Position numbers and translations under genes: made by a program
Notes under the pieces: model-generated
Databases searched by the model: none
The model's input: only the letters and a program-made list of their open reading frames with translations
Told to the model about the DNA's origin: nothing
Assembly (NCBI RefSeq): GCF_016919385.1
Contig: NZ_CP070351.1
Coordinates: forward strand, 2,356,001 to 2,420,000
Length of the DNA stretch: 64,000 nt
Direction of reading: 5' to 3'
Source of the DNA: Gordonia sp. PDNC005
GTDB taxonomy: Bacteria > Actinomycetota > Actinomycetes > Mycobacteriales > Mycobacteriaceae
In this document: piece after piece, positions 46,268 to 55,265 of the stretch
Numbering within the stretch: position 1 is the stretch's first letter
Layout: each line of letters opens with the position of its first letter

Positions 46268-47199
46268 CCATTTCCGAGAATCCCACCCGGTCATTCGACC
46301 GCGCGGACGAGTTCACCACGCTCGACGCACTCGAGTCGGAGTCGATCCACATCTTCCGCGAGGTCGCGGGCGAATTCGAGCGACCGGTGATCCTGTTCTC
46401 CGGCGGCAAGGACTCCACCGTCCTGCTCCACCTGGCGTTGAAGGCGTTCTGGCCCGCACCGCTGCCGTTCTCGCTGCTGCACGTGGACACCGGCCACAAC
46501 CTCCCCGAGATCATCCAGTTCCGCGACGAGATCGTCGAACGCCACAACCTGCGTCTGCACGTCGCGAAGGTCGAGGATTACATCGCGGACGGTCGCCTGA
46601 CCGAACGTCCGGACGGCATCCGCAATCCGCTCCAGACCATTCCGCTGCTCGACGGCATCACCGAGAACCGGTTCGACGCGGTGTTCGGCGGTGCGCGACG
46701 CGACGAGGAACGCGCCCGCGCCAAGGAGCGGATCTTCTCGCTGCGCAACGCATTCGGCCAGTGGGATCCGAAGCGTCAGCGACCTGAACTCTGGAACCTG
46801 TACAACGGCCGCCACGCACCGGGCGAACACGTGCGTGTGTTCCCGCTGAGCAACTGGACCGAACTCGACATCTGGCGTTACATCGCTCGCGAGCAGGTGC
46901 TGCTCGCTCCGCTGTACTACGCGCACGAGCGCGACGTGTACGAGCGCGACGGCATGTGGATGACGTCCGGACCGTGGGGCGGTCCGCGCGAAGGCGAGGA
47001 AGTCCAGACGCGGACCGTGCGATACCGCACCGTCGGCGACGGCTCGACGACCGGCGCGGTCCTCTCCGACGCCGCCGACAACGAAGCCGTTCTGGCCGAG
47101 GTCGCGGCGTCACGCCTCACCGAGCGTGGCGCCACCCGCGGAGACGACCGCGTCTCCGAGGCCGCAATGGAAGACCGCAAGCGCGAAGGATACTTCTGA
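46264..47199 (+). CDS. cysD: Sulfate adenylyltransferase subunit 2
   Basis: This 311-residue ATP-pyrophosphatase-fold subunit makes APS from sulfate and ATP. The PP-loop motif is VILFSGGKDSTVLLHLA near 47, with conserved FGGARRDEERARAKER near 160 and LSNWTELDIWRYI near 200. ATG 46264 overlaps the cysH stop. It works as a heterodimer with the GTPase CysN encoded one base downstream. The sequence is complete for the family (about 300-310 residues). Confidence 0.95.
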   Translation: MTISENPTRSFDRADEFTTLDALESESIHIFREVAGEFERPVILFSGGKDSTVLLHLALKAFWPAPLPFSLLHVDTGHNLPEIIQFRDEIVERHNLRLHVAKVEDYIADGRLTERPDGIRNPLQTIPLLDGITENRFDAVFGGARRDEERARAKERIFSLRNAFGQWDPKRQRPELWNLYNGRHAPGEHVRVFPLSNWTELDIWRYIAREQVLLAPLYYAHERDVYERDGMWMTSGPWGGPREGEEVQTRTVRYRTVGDGSTTGAVLSDAADNEAVLAEVAASRLTERGATRGDDRVSEAAMEDRKREGYF

Positions 47200-47200
47200 C

Positions 47201-48553
47201 ATGACCGCAACTGTTTCGGGGCTCGCCCCGTCCCCCGACCTGCTGCGCATCGCGACCGCCGGATCCGTCGACGACGGGAAGTCGACCCTTGTCGGCCGAC
47301 TTCTGTTCGACACCAAGTCGGTTCTCGCCGATCAGATCGACGCCGTCACCAAGGCGTCCGTCGACCGCGGCATGGACACGCCTGACTTGTCTCTGCTCGT
47401 CGACGGCCTCCGCGCCGAGCGTGAGCAGGGCATCACGATCGATGTCGCGTACCGCTACTTCGCGACGCCTGCTCGCTCGTTTGTCCTCGCCGACACCCCC
47501 GGCCACGTGCAGTACACCCGCAACACGGTGTCCGGTGCGTCTACCGCCCAGCTGGTGATCCTGCTTGTCGACGCACGAAGCGGCGTCGTTGCGCAGACTC
47601 GACGCCACGCAGCGGTGATGGCTCTCCTCGGCGTTCCGCGTCTGGTCCTGGCCGTCAACAAGATCGACCTCGTCGACAATCCGGCCGAGGTGTTCGCGGA
47701 GATCTCCTCGGAGTTCAACACGATCACCGCGTCGCTGGGCTACTCATCCGACCAGGTGCAGGAGATCCCCGTCTCGGCGCTCCACGGCGACAACGTCGCG
47801 ATCCGGTCGGAGAACACCCCGTACTACGACGGCCCGACCCTCATCGAGCACCTCGAGAGCGTTCCGAACGACGTCGACCGGGGTCGTGCACAGGACGGCG
47901 AGGAGCACGTCCATTCGGTCGGCCTGCGGTTCCCGGTCCAGTACGTGATCCGCCCGCGGACCCCCGAGTACCCCGACTACCGCGGGTACGCCGGTCAGAT
48001 CGCAGCGGGCCGCGTGTCTGTCGGAGACGAGATCGTCGTCCAGCCGTCGGGCATCCGCACAACCATCGCGAAGATCGACACCGCGGACGGGGAACTGGAG
48101 GCCGCTCACACCGGGCGCAGTGTCACTCTGCTGCTGACAGACGACGTCGACATCTCTCGAGGTGACCTCATCTCGTCGGTCACCGATGCACCCGAGCCCG
48201 CCCAGCAGTTCACCGCAACCGTCTGCTGGCTCGCGGAGAAGGCCCTGCGGCCGGGAGCACGTCTGCTCCTCAAGCACGGCGCCAAAACGACTCAGGTGAT
48301 CATCTCTTCGCTCGACGCACTCTTCGACGAGCAGGATCTCGCCGTGCTCGACGCACCGGAGACGGTCGAGCTCAATCAGATCGGCCGCATCTCCCTGATG
48401 ACTGCCGAGCCGATCGCCGCCGACGACTACCAGGTGAATCGCGAGTCGGGCAGCTTCCTGATCATCGACCCGCAGGGCGGCAACACGCTCGGTGCGGGCC
48501 TGATCGGCGACGCACTCGCCCCGCTGCATCTGTCGCAGGCCGCGGCGGTCTGA
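47201..48553 (+). CDS. cysN: Sulfate adenylyltransferase subunit 1 (GTPase)
   Basis: This 450-residue EF-Tu-like GTPase drives the unfavourable APS synthesis by GTP hydrolysis. Motifs are G1 GSVDDGKSTL near 21, G3 DTPGHVQYTRN near 100, and G4 NKIDLV near 150. It ends without a C-terminal APS kinase domain, unlike the CysNC fusion of M. tuberculosis (about 610 residues), so no PAPS is made here. Start ATG 47201; its stop overlaps the next ATG by one base (TGATG). Confidence 0.94.
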   Translation: MTATVSGLAPSPDLLRIATAGSVDDGKSTLVGRLLFDTKSVLADQIDAVTKASVDRGMDTPDLSLLVDGLRAEREQGITIDVAYRYFATPARSFVLADTPGHVQYTRNTVSGASTAQLVILLVDARSGVVAQTRRHAAVMALLGVPRLVLAVNKIDLVDNPAEVFAEISSEFNTITASLGYSSDQVQEIPVSALHGDNVAIRSENTPYYDGPTLIEHLESVPNDVDRGRAQDGEEHVHSVGLRFPVQYVIRPRTPEYPDYRGYAGQIAAGRVSVGDEIVVQPSGIRTTIAKIDTADGELEAAHTGRSVTLLLTDDVDISRGDLISSVTDAPEPAQQFTATVCWLAEKALRPGARLLLKHGAKTTQVIISSLDALFDEQDLAVLDAPETVELNQIGRISLMTAEPIAADDYQVNRESGSFLIIDPQGGNTLGAGLIGDALAPLHLSQAAAV

Positions 48554-49290
48554 TGACGACGCCGATGTGTGACGGGGACGGCACTGTTGTACTCGTCGCG
48601 CACGGCAGTCGTGACGTTCGCTTCGCAGACACCGCTCGACGGGTGCGCGACGCAGTGGCGGCCGCACTGCCCGGGAGTCGGGTGGAGTTGTCGTTCCTCG
48701 ATCTGAACGCACCGCTCGTCGACGACGTCCTGACGGGACTGTCCGGCGACGTGACCGTGGTGCCACTGTTGTTCGGCGACGGCTATCACTCCAAGATCGA
48801 TCTGCCCGCGACGATCAACGCCGCCCGCCGCACGCACCCGGGATTGCGGGCCGTCCAGACTCCGGTGATCGGATCCCACTCCCCAGTCCCGGCCCTCTGC
48901 GACCGCCTCCGCGAGGCGGGTGTCCGACGCGGCTCGGGCGTTCTGCTCTACGCCGTCGGCTCCAGCGACGCCGGATCCGACGAATCCATCCGTGCCCGCG
49001 GCAGTGAACTGTCGTCTGCATTGCGGATGCCTGTCGAAACCGTGTTCGCGACGCGGCTCGGACCCGACGGCCGGCCAGTCGCCGACGCCGTGCAGGCACT
49101 CCGAGCTGCGGGCGCCACGTCGATCGCCGCGTCTCCGCTGTTCCTGTCTGCCGGTCTGCTGACCGAGCGTGTTGAACGATGGCTCGACGTGTACGCCCCC
49201 GGATCCGTGGTGGCCGGGCCGATCGGCGCCCATCCGGCGATCGTCGACGCCGTCACCGCGCTTCACGGCGCAGCCCTCGTCGGCGTCTGA
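48553..49290 (+). CDS. Sirohydrochlorin chelatase (CbiX/SirB-like)
   Basis: This 245-residue chelatase of two repeated halves has the first-half metal-site His in LVAHGSRD near 17 and FGDGYHSKID near 78. It inserts Fe2+ (or Co2+) into sirohydrochlorin. Encoded last in the nirA-cysHDN operon with a one-base overlap, it most likely supplies siroheme for NirA, matching Rv2393 in M. tuberculosis. Specificity for iron rather than cobalt is inferred from context. Confidence 0.88.
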   Translation: MTTPMCDGDGTVVLVAHGSRDVRFADTARRVRDAVAAALPGSRVELSFLDLNAPLVDDVLTGLSGDVTVVPLLFGDGYHSKIDLPATINAARRTHPGLRAVQTPVIGSHSPVPALCDRLREAGVRRGSGVLLYAVGSSDAGSDESIRARGSELSSALRMPVETVFATRLGPDGRPVADAVQALRAAGATSIAASPLFLSAGLLTERVERWLDVYAPGSVVAGPIGAHPAIVDAVTALHGAALVGV

Positions 49291-49303
49291 TCGATCCTTT
49301 CCG

Positions 49304-50227
49304 TCAGTCGGTGAACACTCCGTCGAGGAATTCTCCGATGTCGTTGATCGCAGTGGTCCCGAGACCCGTGACAGCAGCCAGATTGGCGACGAACCCGTGG
49401 ATCTGGCCGTCGTACCGTCGTGCTTGAACGTCGACGCCCGCGTCGGCGAGCCGGTGTGCGTACACCTCCCCCTGATCACGCAACGGGTCGAACTCGGCGG
49501 TGACGACAAACGCCGGGGGCAGTCCGGACAGGTCTTCGACAAGCATCGGTGATGCCCGCCAATCAAGCGGATCCGCCTTGTAGCCCTCCCCGAACCACCG
49601 CAGCACGTCGACGGTGATGAAGAAGCCGCGACCGTTCTCACGGAGTGACGGGTAGGGCTTGGAGACGTCCGTCGCCGGGTAGATCAGGACTTGAGCCGAC
49701 AGCGCCGGGCCACCGTTGTCGCGGGCGTCGATCGCTACGACAGTGGCGAGATTTCCACCCGCACTGTCGCCGGCCACCGCGATGCGAGACGAGTCACCTC
49801 CGAGTTCGGCGGCATGATCCCCGACCCACCGGGTCACCGCGATCGCGTCGTCGACGGCAGCGGGGAACGGGTCCTCCGGCCCCTTGCGGTAGTCGACGGA
49901 CACGACGACCGCGCCGACCTGCTTGCAGAGCACCGACACCGGTCCGTGCACGGTCGACGGATTGCCGACGACGAACCCTCCCCCGGGGAAGAAGATCACG
50001 ACGGGGAACGGTCCCTCGCCTTCCGGCGTGTAGACACGGACCGCGATGTCGCCTGCCTGCCCCGGGATCATGCGCTCGGCGACGTCGGCGACCTCGTCGG
50101 GTGCGATCCCCGATCGGACGCTGAGCTTGTCGAACGCCGCCCTGGCCTGATCCAGCGGCATCTCATGCAGCCCACGGCCGTTCTGGGTCGCGGTCAGGAA
50201 TGCTTGCGTCTTCGGGTCCACTGGCAC
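49304..50227 (-). CDS. Alpha/beta hydrolase, hormone-sensitive lipase (Est/HSL) family
   Basis: This 307-residue HSL-type esterase has an oxyanion motif PGGGFVVGN near 80 (a GGG variant of the usual HGGG), nucleophile GDSAGGN near 152 (Ser near 154), Asp in TAEFDPLRDQG near 245, and His in GQIHGF near 280. It should hydrolyse short-chain esters. It is convergent with the sulfur operon, with a 13-base gap and no clear terminator. No signal peptide is visible. Confidence 0.9.
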   Translation of the reverse strand: MPVDPKTQAFLTATQNGRGLHEMPLDQARAAFDKLSVRSGIAPDEVADVAERMIPGQAGDIAVRVYTPEGEGPFPVVIFFPGGGFVVGNPSTVHGPVSVLCKQVGAVVVSVDYRKGPEDPFPAAVDDAIAVTRWVGDHAAELGGDSSRIAVAGDSAGGNLATVVAIDARDNGGPALSAQVLIYPATDVSKPYPSLRENGRGFFITVDVLRWFGEGYKADPLDWRASPMLVEDLSGLPPAFVVTAEFDPLRDQGEVYAHRLADAGVDVQARRYDGQIHGFVANLAAVTGLGTTAINDIGEFLDGVFTD

Positions 50228-50426
50228 TGAGGGTCTCCGCTCGTCTCGACGTATCGTCTGATGACGTCAGTCTGCCCCATTGATGTCAGCAGCGATCGAG
50301 CCGTCTCAGTTCCGAGTTCGACATCACCGGGGTCGTCGATCCGGCCTTGCGTTCGGCGACACGCTGTCGATCAGACGACCGACGCCTTCTCGACTTTCTG
50401 AGAAGAGTCTGAGTATTCTTCCAGCT

Positions 50427-50822
50427 ATGAAACTTCGCCAGTTGCTCGCAGCGTTCGCAATCGTCGGAACGCTCGCGACCTCCGCCACCTTCGTTCCGGG
50501 CACCACCCCGGAGGCCGATGCAGCCCGCAGTGGCTACTGGGGAGCAATCTCCTGGGCCTACAACGGGGCGACCGGCTACGCGGTCAACTACCCGACGCAG
50601 AAGTCTGCGATCCGAGCCGCCAAGGGCCGATGCGGTTCACGATGCGGGTATTTCACCTTCTACCGCTCGTGCGGCGCCGTCGCGTACAAGTTCACGTCCT
50701 ACCGCACCTATGTCGGCACCGCCCGCGGCTACCGCACGCGCGCAGGCGCGGAGCGCGCCGCACGGAGCCAGGCCGGGTACGGCTCGCACGTCCGCGGCTG
50801 GGCCTGCACCTCGGGCCGCTGA
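50427..50822 (+). CDS. Secreted DUF4189 protein
   Basis: This 131-residue exported protein has a signal peptide with likely cleavage near residue 33 (EADA-AR). The mature domain matches DUF4189: WGAISWAYNGATGYAVNYPT, then cysteines in RCGSRCG and SCGAVA, and a final Cys in GWACTSG. About four Cys probably form disulfides. The Tyr/Arg/Gly-rich mature part is highly basic. The function of DUF4189 is unknown. A long perfect hairpin follows immediately. Confidence 0.8.
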   Translation: MKLRQLLAAFAIVGTLATSATFVPGTTPEADAARSGYWGAISWAYNGATGYAVNYPTQKSAIRAAKGRCGSRCGYFTFYRSCGAVAYKFTSYRTYVGTARGYRTRAGAERAARSQAGYGSHVRGWACTSGR

Positions 50823-50837
50823 CCCCTCGAACAGACG

Positions 50838-50880
50838 AACCTGGCGTTCGGTGTCATCTGATGACACCGAACGCCAGGTT
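50838..50880. terminator. 43-bp perfect palindromic bidirectional terminator
   Basis: Two 21-base arms pair perfectly around a single central T (50859), followed by TGTTTTGT. It lies 15 bases after the DUF4189 stop and 7 bases before the stop of convergent cysA, so it should end both transcripts. Confidence 0.85.
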
Positions 50881-50887
50881 TGTTTTG

Positions 50888-51883
50888 TCAGTCGTTCGAG
50901 AGCTGCGGAACCTTCGTCGCACGCGCGAAGATCGACTCGCCCGATTGGAGGTTCAAAGCATTCTGGTCACCACGCGTGATCTGTGCGATGAACTCCTCGC
51001 CGGTCGTGGCGGCCTTGAGCTCCACGCGAGTCTCGAAGCCGAGGTTGACGACACGTTCGACCGACGCCTTCACCACTCCGGTGTCCAGCGACGAATCTGG
51101 TCCGGGGAACACCATCTCCGGGGTACGTCCGAGGCGGATGTCGTGCGGACGGACGAGTTCACCGTTGAGGCGTGACACCGAACCGAGGAACGACGCGACG
51201 AACACGTTGTCCGGACGGTCGTAGAGATCGTCCGGGGCCCCGACCTGCTCGATACGTCCCTTGTTGAGCACGGCGATCCGGTCGGAGACGTCTAGTGCCT
51301 CCTGCTGATCGTGCGTCACCAGGACGGTCGTCACGTTGACCTCGTCGTGAAGCTTGCGAAGCCACTTGCGCAGATCCTCGCGGACCTTCGCGTCGAGTGC
51401 ACCGAACGGCTCGTCGAGCAGCAGCACCTGCGGGTCCACCGCGAGCGCCCGAGCCAGCGCCATGCGCTGACGCTGGCCGCCCGACAACTGCGCAGGGTAA
51501 CGCTTCTGGAAGACGGTGAGCCCGACGATGTCGAGCAGTTCGTCGACCTTCTTCTTGATCTCGTCCTTGGGACGTTTCCGGATCTTGAGGCCGAACGCGA
51601 TGTTCTCACGCACCGTGAGGTGCTTGAACGCGGCGTAGTGCTGGAAGACGAATCCGATGTCGCGCTGCTGCGGCGACGCGGAGGACACATCGCGCCCGTT
51701 GATCTTGACCGTTCCCGAGTCGAGCCGGTCGAGTCCCGCGATGGCGCGGAGCAGAGTGGACTTGCCCGACCCCGACGGTCCGAGAAGGGACGTGAGCGAC
51801 CCCTCCGGGATGTCGATCGACACGTCGTCGAGGGCAGCGAATTCGCCGTAGCGCTTGTTCGCGCCGATCACCGAGATGGACAT
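50888..51883 (-). CDS. cysA: Sulfate/thiosulfate ABC transporter ATP-binding protein
   Basis: From ATG 51883 the protein has 331 residues. The ATPase has Walker [10 protein letters not shown] near 35, signature LSGGQRQRM near 132 and Walker [12 protein letters not shown] near 152. A C-terminal TOBE-like domain follows ([11 protein letters not shown] near 245). It drives sulfate uptake through CysTW. Last gene of the operon sbp-cysT-cysW-cysA; one base separates it from cysW. Confidence 0.94.
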   Translation of the reverse strand: MSISVIGANKRYGEFAALDDVSIDIPEGSLTSLLGPSGSGKSTLLRAIAGLDRLDSGTVKINGRDVSSASPQQRDIGFVFQHYAAFKHLTVRENIAFGLKIRKRPKDEIKKKVDELLDIVGLTVFQKRYPAQLSGGQRQRMALARALAVDPQVLLLDEPFGALDAKVREDLRKWLRKLHDEVNVTTVLVTHDQQEALDVSDRIAVLNKGRIEQVGAPDDLYDRPDNVFVASFLGSVSRLNGELVRPHDIRLGRTPEMVFPGPDSSLDTGVVKASVERVVNLGFETRVELKAATTGEEFIAQITRGDQNALNLQSGESIFARATKVPQLSND

Positions 51884-51884
51884 G

Positions 51885-52769
51885 TCAGATCTTCTCCTGC
51901 GCTGTTGTGGAGGGGACGGAACCGCTGGTTGGGGAATCGACGACCGAGGCACTGGCGTCGGCGACACGTCCTTGGACACGTCGCTCGATCACGGTCATGA
52001 AGACGAGGACAACAATCGCGACCAGCATCAGCAGCGTCGCGGCGGCATAAGCGCCGTACTCGTTGTAGTCGTCGGTGTACCTCGAGTGGACAAGGAGGGT
52101 CAGTGTCTGCGAGACGCCGGGGAAGTTCGACGAGACCATGGTGACCGCACCGTACTCGCCCAGTGCCCGGGCGACAGTCAGCACCACCCCGTACGTGAGG
52201 CCCCAGCGTATGGCCGGGAGGGTGATCCGCCAGAACGTCTGCCAGCCGGTGGCGCCCAGTGTAGACGCCGCCTCTTCCTGTTCGGTGCCGATCTCACGGA
52301 GCACCGGTTCCACTTCGCGGACGACAAACGGCAGGGTGACGAAGATGGTCGCCAGCACCATGCCGGGCAGTCCGAAGATGATGCGGAAACCGAGTGATTC
52401 GACTCCGCCGAACCAGCCGTCGACGCCCCAGAGAGCGATCAGAGCAACACCGACGACGACCGGCGACACAGCGAACGGCAGGTCGACGATCGCCTGCAGA
52501 ACGCCCTTCCCGCGGAACCGTCCGCGAGCGAGGGCGATCGCCATGACGATGCCGAACACGACGTTCAGCGGGACCACGATCACCACGATCAGCAATGACA
52601 GTTGCAGGGCGGAGATGGCGGCGGGGGTGGTGATCCAGTCCCAGAACTGGCCGAAGCCGTGCTCGAACGACCGCCAGAAGATCAGGCCGACGGGCACCAG
52701 GAGCAGGACGAACAGGTAGACGAGGGCGACGCTGCGCAGACTCAGGCGCGTCCATTTCGACACGATCAT
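51885..52769 (-). CDS. cysW: Sulfate ABC transporter permease CysW
   Basis: This 294-residue permease has six membrane helices and the EAA loop recognisable as [20 protein letters not shown] near 180. It pairs with CysT to form the channel. It overlaps cysT by four bases (ATGA). The C-terminal 25 residues are a hydrophilic Ser/Thr-rich tail. It is one of two adjacent, related permeases, so T and W assignment rests on order and on similarity to mycobacterial operons. Confidence 0.92.
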   Translation of the reverse strand: MIVSKWTRLSLRSVALVYLFVLLLVPVGLIFWRSFEHGFGQFWDWITTPAAISALQLSLLIVVIVVPLNVVFGIVMAIALARGRFRGKGVLQAIVDLPFAVSPVVVGVALIALWGVDGWFGGVESLGFRIIFGLPGMVLATIFVTLPFVVREVEPVLREIGTEQEEAASTLGATGWQTFWRITLPAIRWGLTYGVVLTVARALGEYGAVTMVSSNFPGVSQTLTLLVHSRYTDDYNEYGAYAAATLLMLVAIVVLVFMTVIERRVQGRVADASASVVDSPTSGSVPSTTAQEKI

Positions 52770-53608
52770 GCTTCCGAGCCCTCCCGTGAGGTCTGGATGC
52801 GCGAGATGACGCGCAGGATGAACAGGACGAGGAATGCGATGACAAGCAGGGCGACCGAGACTGCTGCCGCGTTGACGGGTTCGTCGACCTCGATCTGCTG
52901 CTGGATGTACTGCGATGCGACCTGTGTCTCGCCGGGGATGTTGCCACCGATGAGGACGACCGATCCGAATTCGCCGATCGCGCGGGTGAAGGCCAGGCCG
53001 GCGCCGGTGAGGATCGACGGCAGCAGCGCGGGCAGCACGATCTTGACCCAGATGGTCCGGTTGCTGGCTCCCAGGACCGCGGCGGCCTCCTCAACACTCG
53101 TGTCGAGTTCCATGAGGACCGGCTGCACCTGACGGACCACAAACGGCAGTGTCACGAACGTCAGCGCGATGATCACGGCGGGTTGGGTGGCCGACAGGTG
53201 CACGCCGATCGGGCTGTTGGGCCCGTACAGCGAAAGCAGGACCAGGCTGGCGACGATGGTGGGGAGTGCAAACGGCAGATCGATGATCGCGTTGACGAAC
53301 GCCTTGCCCGGGAAGTCGTCGCGGACGAGGACCCACGCGATGATCGTCCCGAAGACCACGTTCACCAGTGCGACCACCAGCGACACGACAACAGTGATGC
53401 CCAGCGTGTCGAGGGCAGCCGGATCGGTGATGCCGTCCCAGAAGCCGCTCGGGCCGTCGTCGAACGACTGCGCCGCGATCGCGGCGAGCGGAAGCAGGAC
53501 GATGATGCTCAGCCACAGGCCGGCGACGCCGACGGTGATGCCGGTGGTCGATCTGCGGCCCACGCTCGCCGGCGGGTCCTGCAGGTCGGTAGCGGTGTCG
53601 GTGCTCAA
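52766..53608 (-). CDS. cysT: Sulfate ABC transporter permease CysT
   Basis: This 280-residue permease has six helices and the EAA loop VEEAAAVLGASNRTIWVKIVL near 175 (shown in part). The start is TTG 53608 within the sbp stop (TTGA overlap), so translation probably depends on ribosomes finishing the binding-protein gene. It forms the membrane pore with CysW. Confidence 0.9.
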   Translation of the reverse strand: MSTDTATDLQDPPASVGRRSTTGITVGVAGLWLSIIVLLPLAAIAAQSFDDGPSGFWDGITDPAALDTLGITVVVSLVVALVNVVFGTIIAWVLVRDDFPGKAFVNAIIDLPFALPTIVASLVLLSLYGPNSPIGVHLSATQPAVIIALTFVTLPFVVRQVQPVLMELDTSVEEAAAVLGASNRTIWVKIVLPALLPSILTGAGLAFTRAIGEFGSVVLIGGNIPGETQVASQYIQQQIEVDEPVNAAAVSVALLVIAFLVLFILRVISRIQTSREGSEA

Positions 53609-54684
53609 CTGCCCGCCTCCTTCTTGTAGATCGCGGTGATCTCACCGTCGGATCCGAACAGTTTCTTGTCGGTGGCCTTCCAGCCCCCGAGATCGTCTAT
53701 CGTCCACAGCCGCGAGATGTCGCCGGGGAACAGGTGAGCGGTCTCCGCCTTCACCGCCGCGTCGACGGGACGGAAGCCCGCGCTGGCCCAGAGACGCTGG
53801 GCCTCCGGGGTGAACAGATACGCCACGAAGTCGCGGGCGGCGGCGATGTCGTCACCGGTGTCGACCACTGCGACCGGGTTGTCGATGCGGAATGTCTCCG
53901 ACGGCACGACATAGTCGATCCGCTCGGACTGCGACACGTCCGGGTTCTTCCGCTTGAGCATGATCGCCTCGTTCTCGTAGCTGATCAGGACGTCGCCCTG
54001 CCCCTTCTCGAACGCGGTGGTCGCCTCACGACCCGACTTGGGAAGCACCTTGACGTGATCGCGGACCAGTTCGCTGACGTACGCCAGACCGGATTCCGGG
54101 TCCTTCCCGCCGGAGCTCTTGGCCGCGTACGGCGCGAGCAGGTTCCACTTGGCCGAGCCGGAGCTTCCGGGATTCGGAGTCACGACTTCGATGCCGGGTC
54201 GAAGCAGGTCGTCCCACGACCGGATGTTCTTGGGGTTCCCCTGACGGACGACGAGCGCGACGACCGAGCCGAAGGGCACCGACTTGTTCGGCGCCTGCTT
54301 CTCCCAATCCTCGGCGACGAGACCGGCTTTGACCAGGCGAGTCACGTCCGGCGCTACGGAGAAGTTGACGACGTCGGTCGGCAGTCCACGCGCGACCTTG
54401 CGCGACTGGTCACCCGACGCTCCGTACGACTGCGAGAATCCGATGTCGCTTCCGACACTCGTGGCGCGGAAGGCCGGAATCACCTTGTCGAACCCGGTCT
54501 TGGGCGTCGCATAGGCGACAAGATTGATGTGGCGAGATCCCGACGAGATGTCGACGCCGCCTGGCTTGTCCGTGGATCCGCCGCCGCACGCGGCGACCGA
54601 TACGACGAGTGCTGCGGTCATCATGAGGCAGCCGATGATCCGGCGCGGACGCCGCACGCGCCGATAGGTCTTCTCCGAGTTCAC
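53605..54684 (-). CDS. sbp: Sulfate-binding lipoprotein
   Basis: This 359-residue periplasmic-type sulfate-binding protein has a lipoprotein signal with lipobox SVAAC, acylated Cys near residue 34, and a conserved sulfate-binding body: FSQSYGASGDQSRKVARGLP near 90 and NPGSSGSAKWNLLAPYAA near 175. It captures sulfate outside the membrane for CysTWA. The GTG start at 54684 heads the operon; the 203 bases upstream to the next gene show no recognisable element. It is equivalent to SubI in M. tuberculosis. Confidence 0.94.
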   Translation of the reverse strand: MNSEKTYRRVRRPRRIIGCLMMTAALVVSVAACGGGSTDKPGGVDISSGSRHINLVAYATPKTGFDKVIPAFRATSVGSDIGFSQSYGASGDQSRKVARGLPTDVVNFSVAPDVTRLVKAGLVAEDWEKQAPNKSVPFGSVVALVVRQGNPKNIRSWDDLLRPGIEVVTPNPGSSGSAKWNLLAPYAAKSSGGKDPESGLAYVSELVRDHVKVLPKSGREATTAFEKGQGDVLISYENEAIMLKRKNPDVSQSERIDYVVPSETFRIDNPVAVVDTGDDIAAARDFVAYLFTPEAQRLWASAGFRPVDAAVKAETAHLFPGDISRLWTIDDLGGWKATDKKLFGSDGEITAIYKKEAGS

Positions 54685-54887
54685 GCGATGACACTAACGA
54701 GGGATCGGTGTTGTCCTCAACGCTTGCGATCGACCTGGGCAGAAGATCGTGACCAGCGGCGATCGGTGTGCTTACCGCGCCAGTTGGACGTGAACTGCGG
54801 TTATCGCGGCGGCGCGTCCCGTCGCGAAGCGTTCATGGTTTTTGATTCACGCTGATTGAAAGTCGTGCCGTCGGCGCCGACGCTGCA

Positions 54888-54965
54888 TCAACGGGTGAGG
54901 AACCAGGCCAGGATCACCAGAAGAATGAGTGCGACCAGTGCGAGCGTCACCTTGGAACGGAACAT
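54888..54965 (-). CDS. 25-residue single-helix membrane protein
   Basis: ATG 54965 opens a frame with FRSK followed by a continuous hydrophobic helix and a TR end, stopping at TGA 54888. It begins three bases after the stop of the 66-residue membrane protein upstream, suggesting a coupled pair. Its tiny size makes gene status uncertain, but the hydrophobic run and close spacing are suggestive. The function is unknown. Confidence 0.45.
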   Translation of the reverse strand: MFRSKVTLALVALILLVILAWFLTR

Positions 54966-54968
54966 TAC

Positions 54969-55169
54969 TCAGATACCCAATCCGTGATCGTCACCGACGT
55001 CTCGCCTGCTGAGCAGCATGACGAGTCGTCTGACGAGGAAGTTGACTGCGAGTGCGATGACCGTCGCGAGCGGGATGACGACGATGAGAGTCACCACCAG
55101 CTGCGGGACGAACGGCAGTCCGGTGAGCCACTCCTCCACCGAGTCCCACCACGACAACACACTGTCCAC
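54969..55169 (-). CDS. 66-residue small membrane protein
   Basis: From GTG 55169 the protein starts DSVLSWWDSVEEWLTGLPFV, then has a hydrophobic helix (LVVTLIVVIPLATVIALAVN), then a basic region and a C-terminal charged tail. The Trp/Glu-rich amphipathic start and single helix suggest a membrane-associated regulator or structural protein. It lies between the sulfate operon and the M3 peptidase, the region where M. tuberculosis has the small membrane protein Rv2401A (from memory). The function is unknown. Confidence 0.6.
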   Translation of the reverse strand: MDSVLSWWDSVEEWLTGLPFVPQLVVTLIVVIPLATVIALAVNFLVRRLVMLLSRRDVGDDHGLGI

Positions 55170-55265
55170 GCGCCGGTCACCTCGTCTCACCGCTGCTGAA
55201 TCGTCCCCGTCACCGCAGGAGCACAGCAACGCCTCGGAGCGTTGAAGACGCTCTACTGGTGAACT

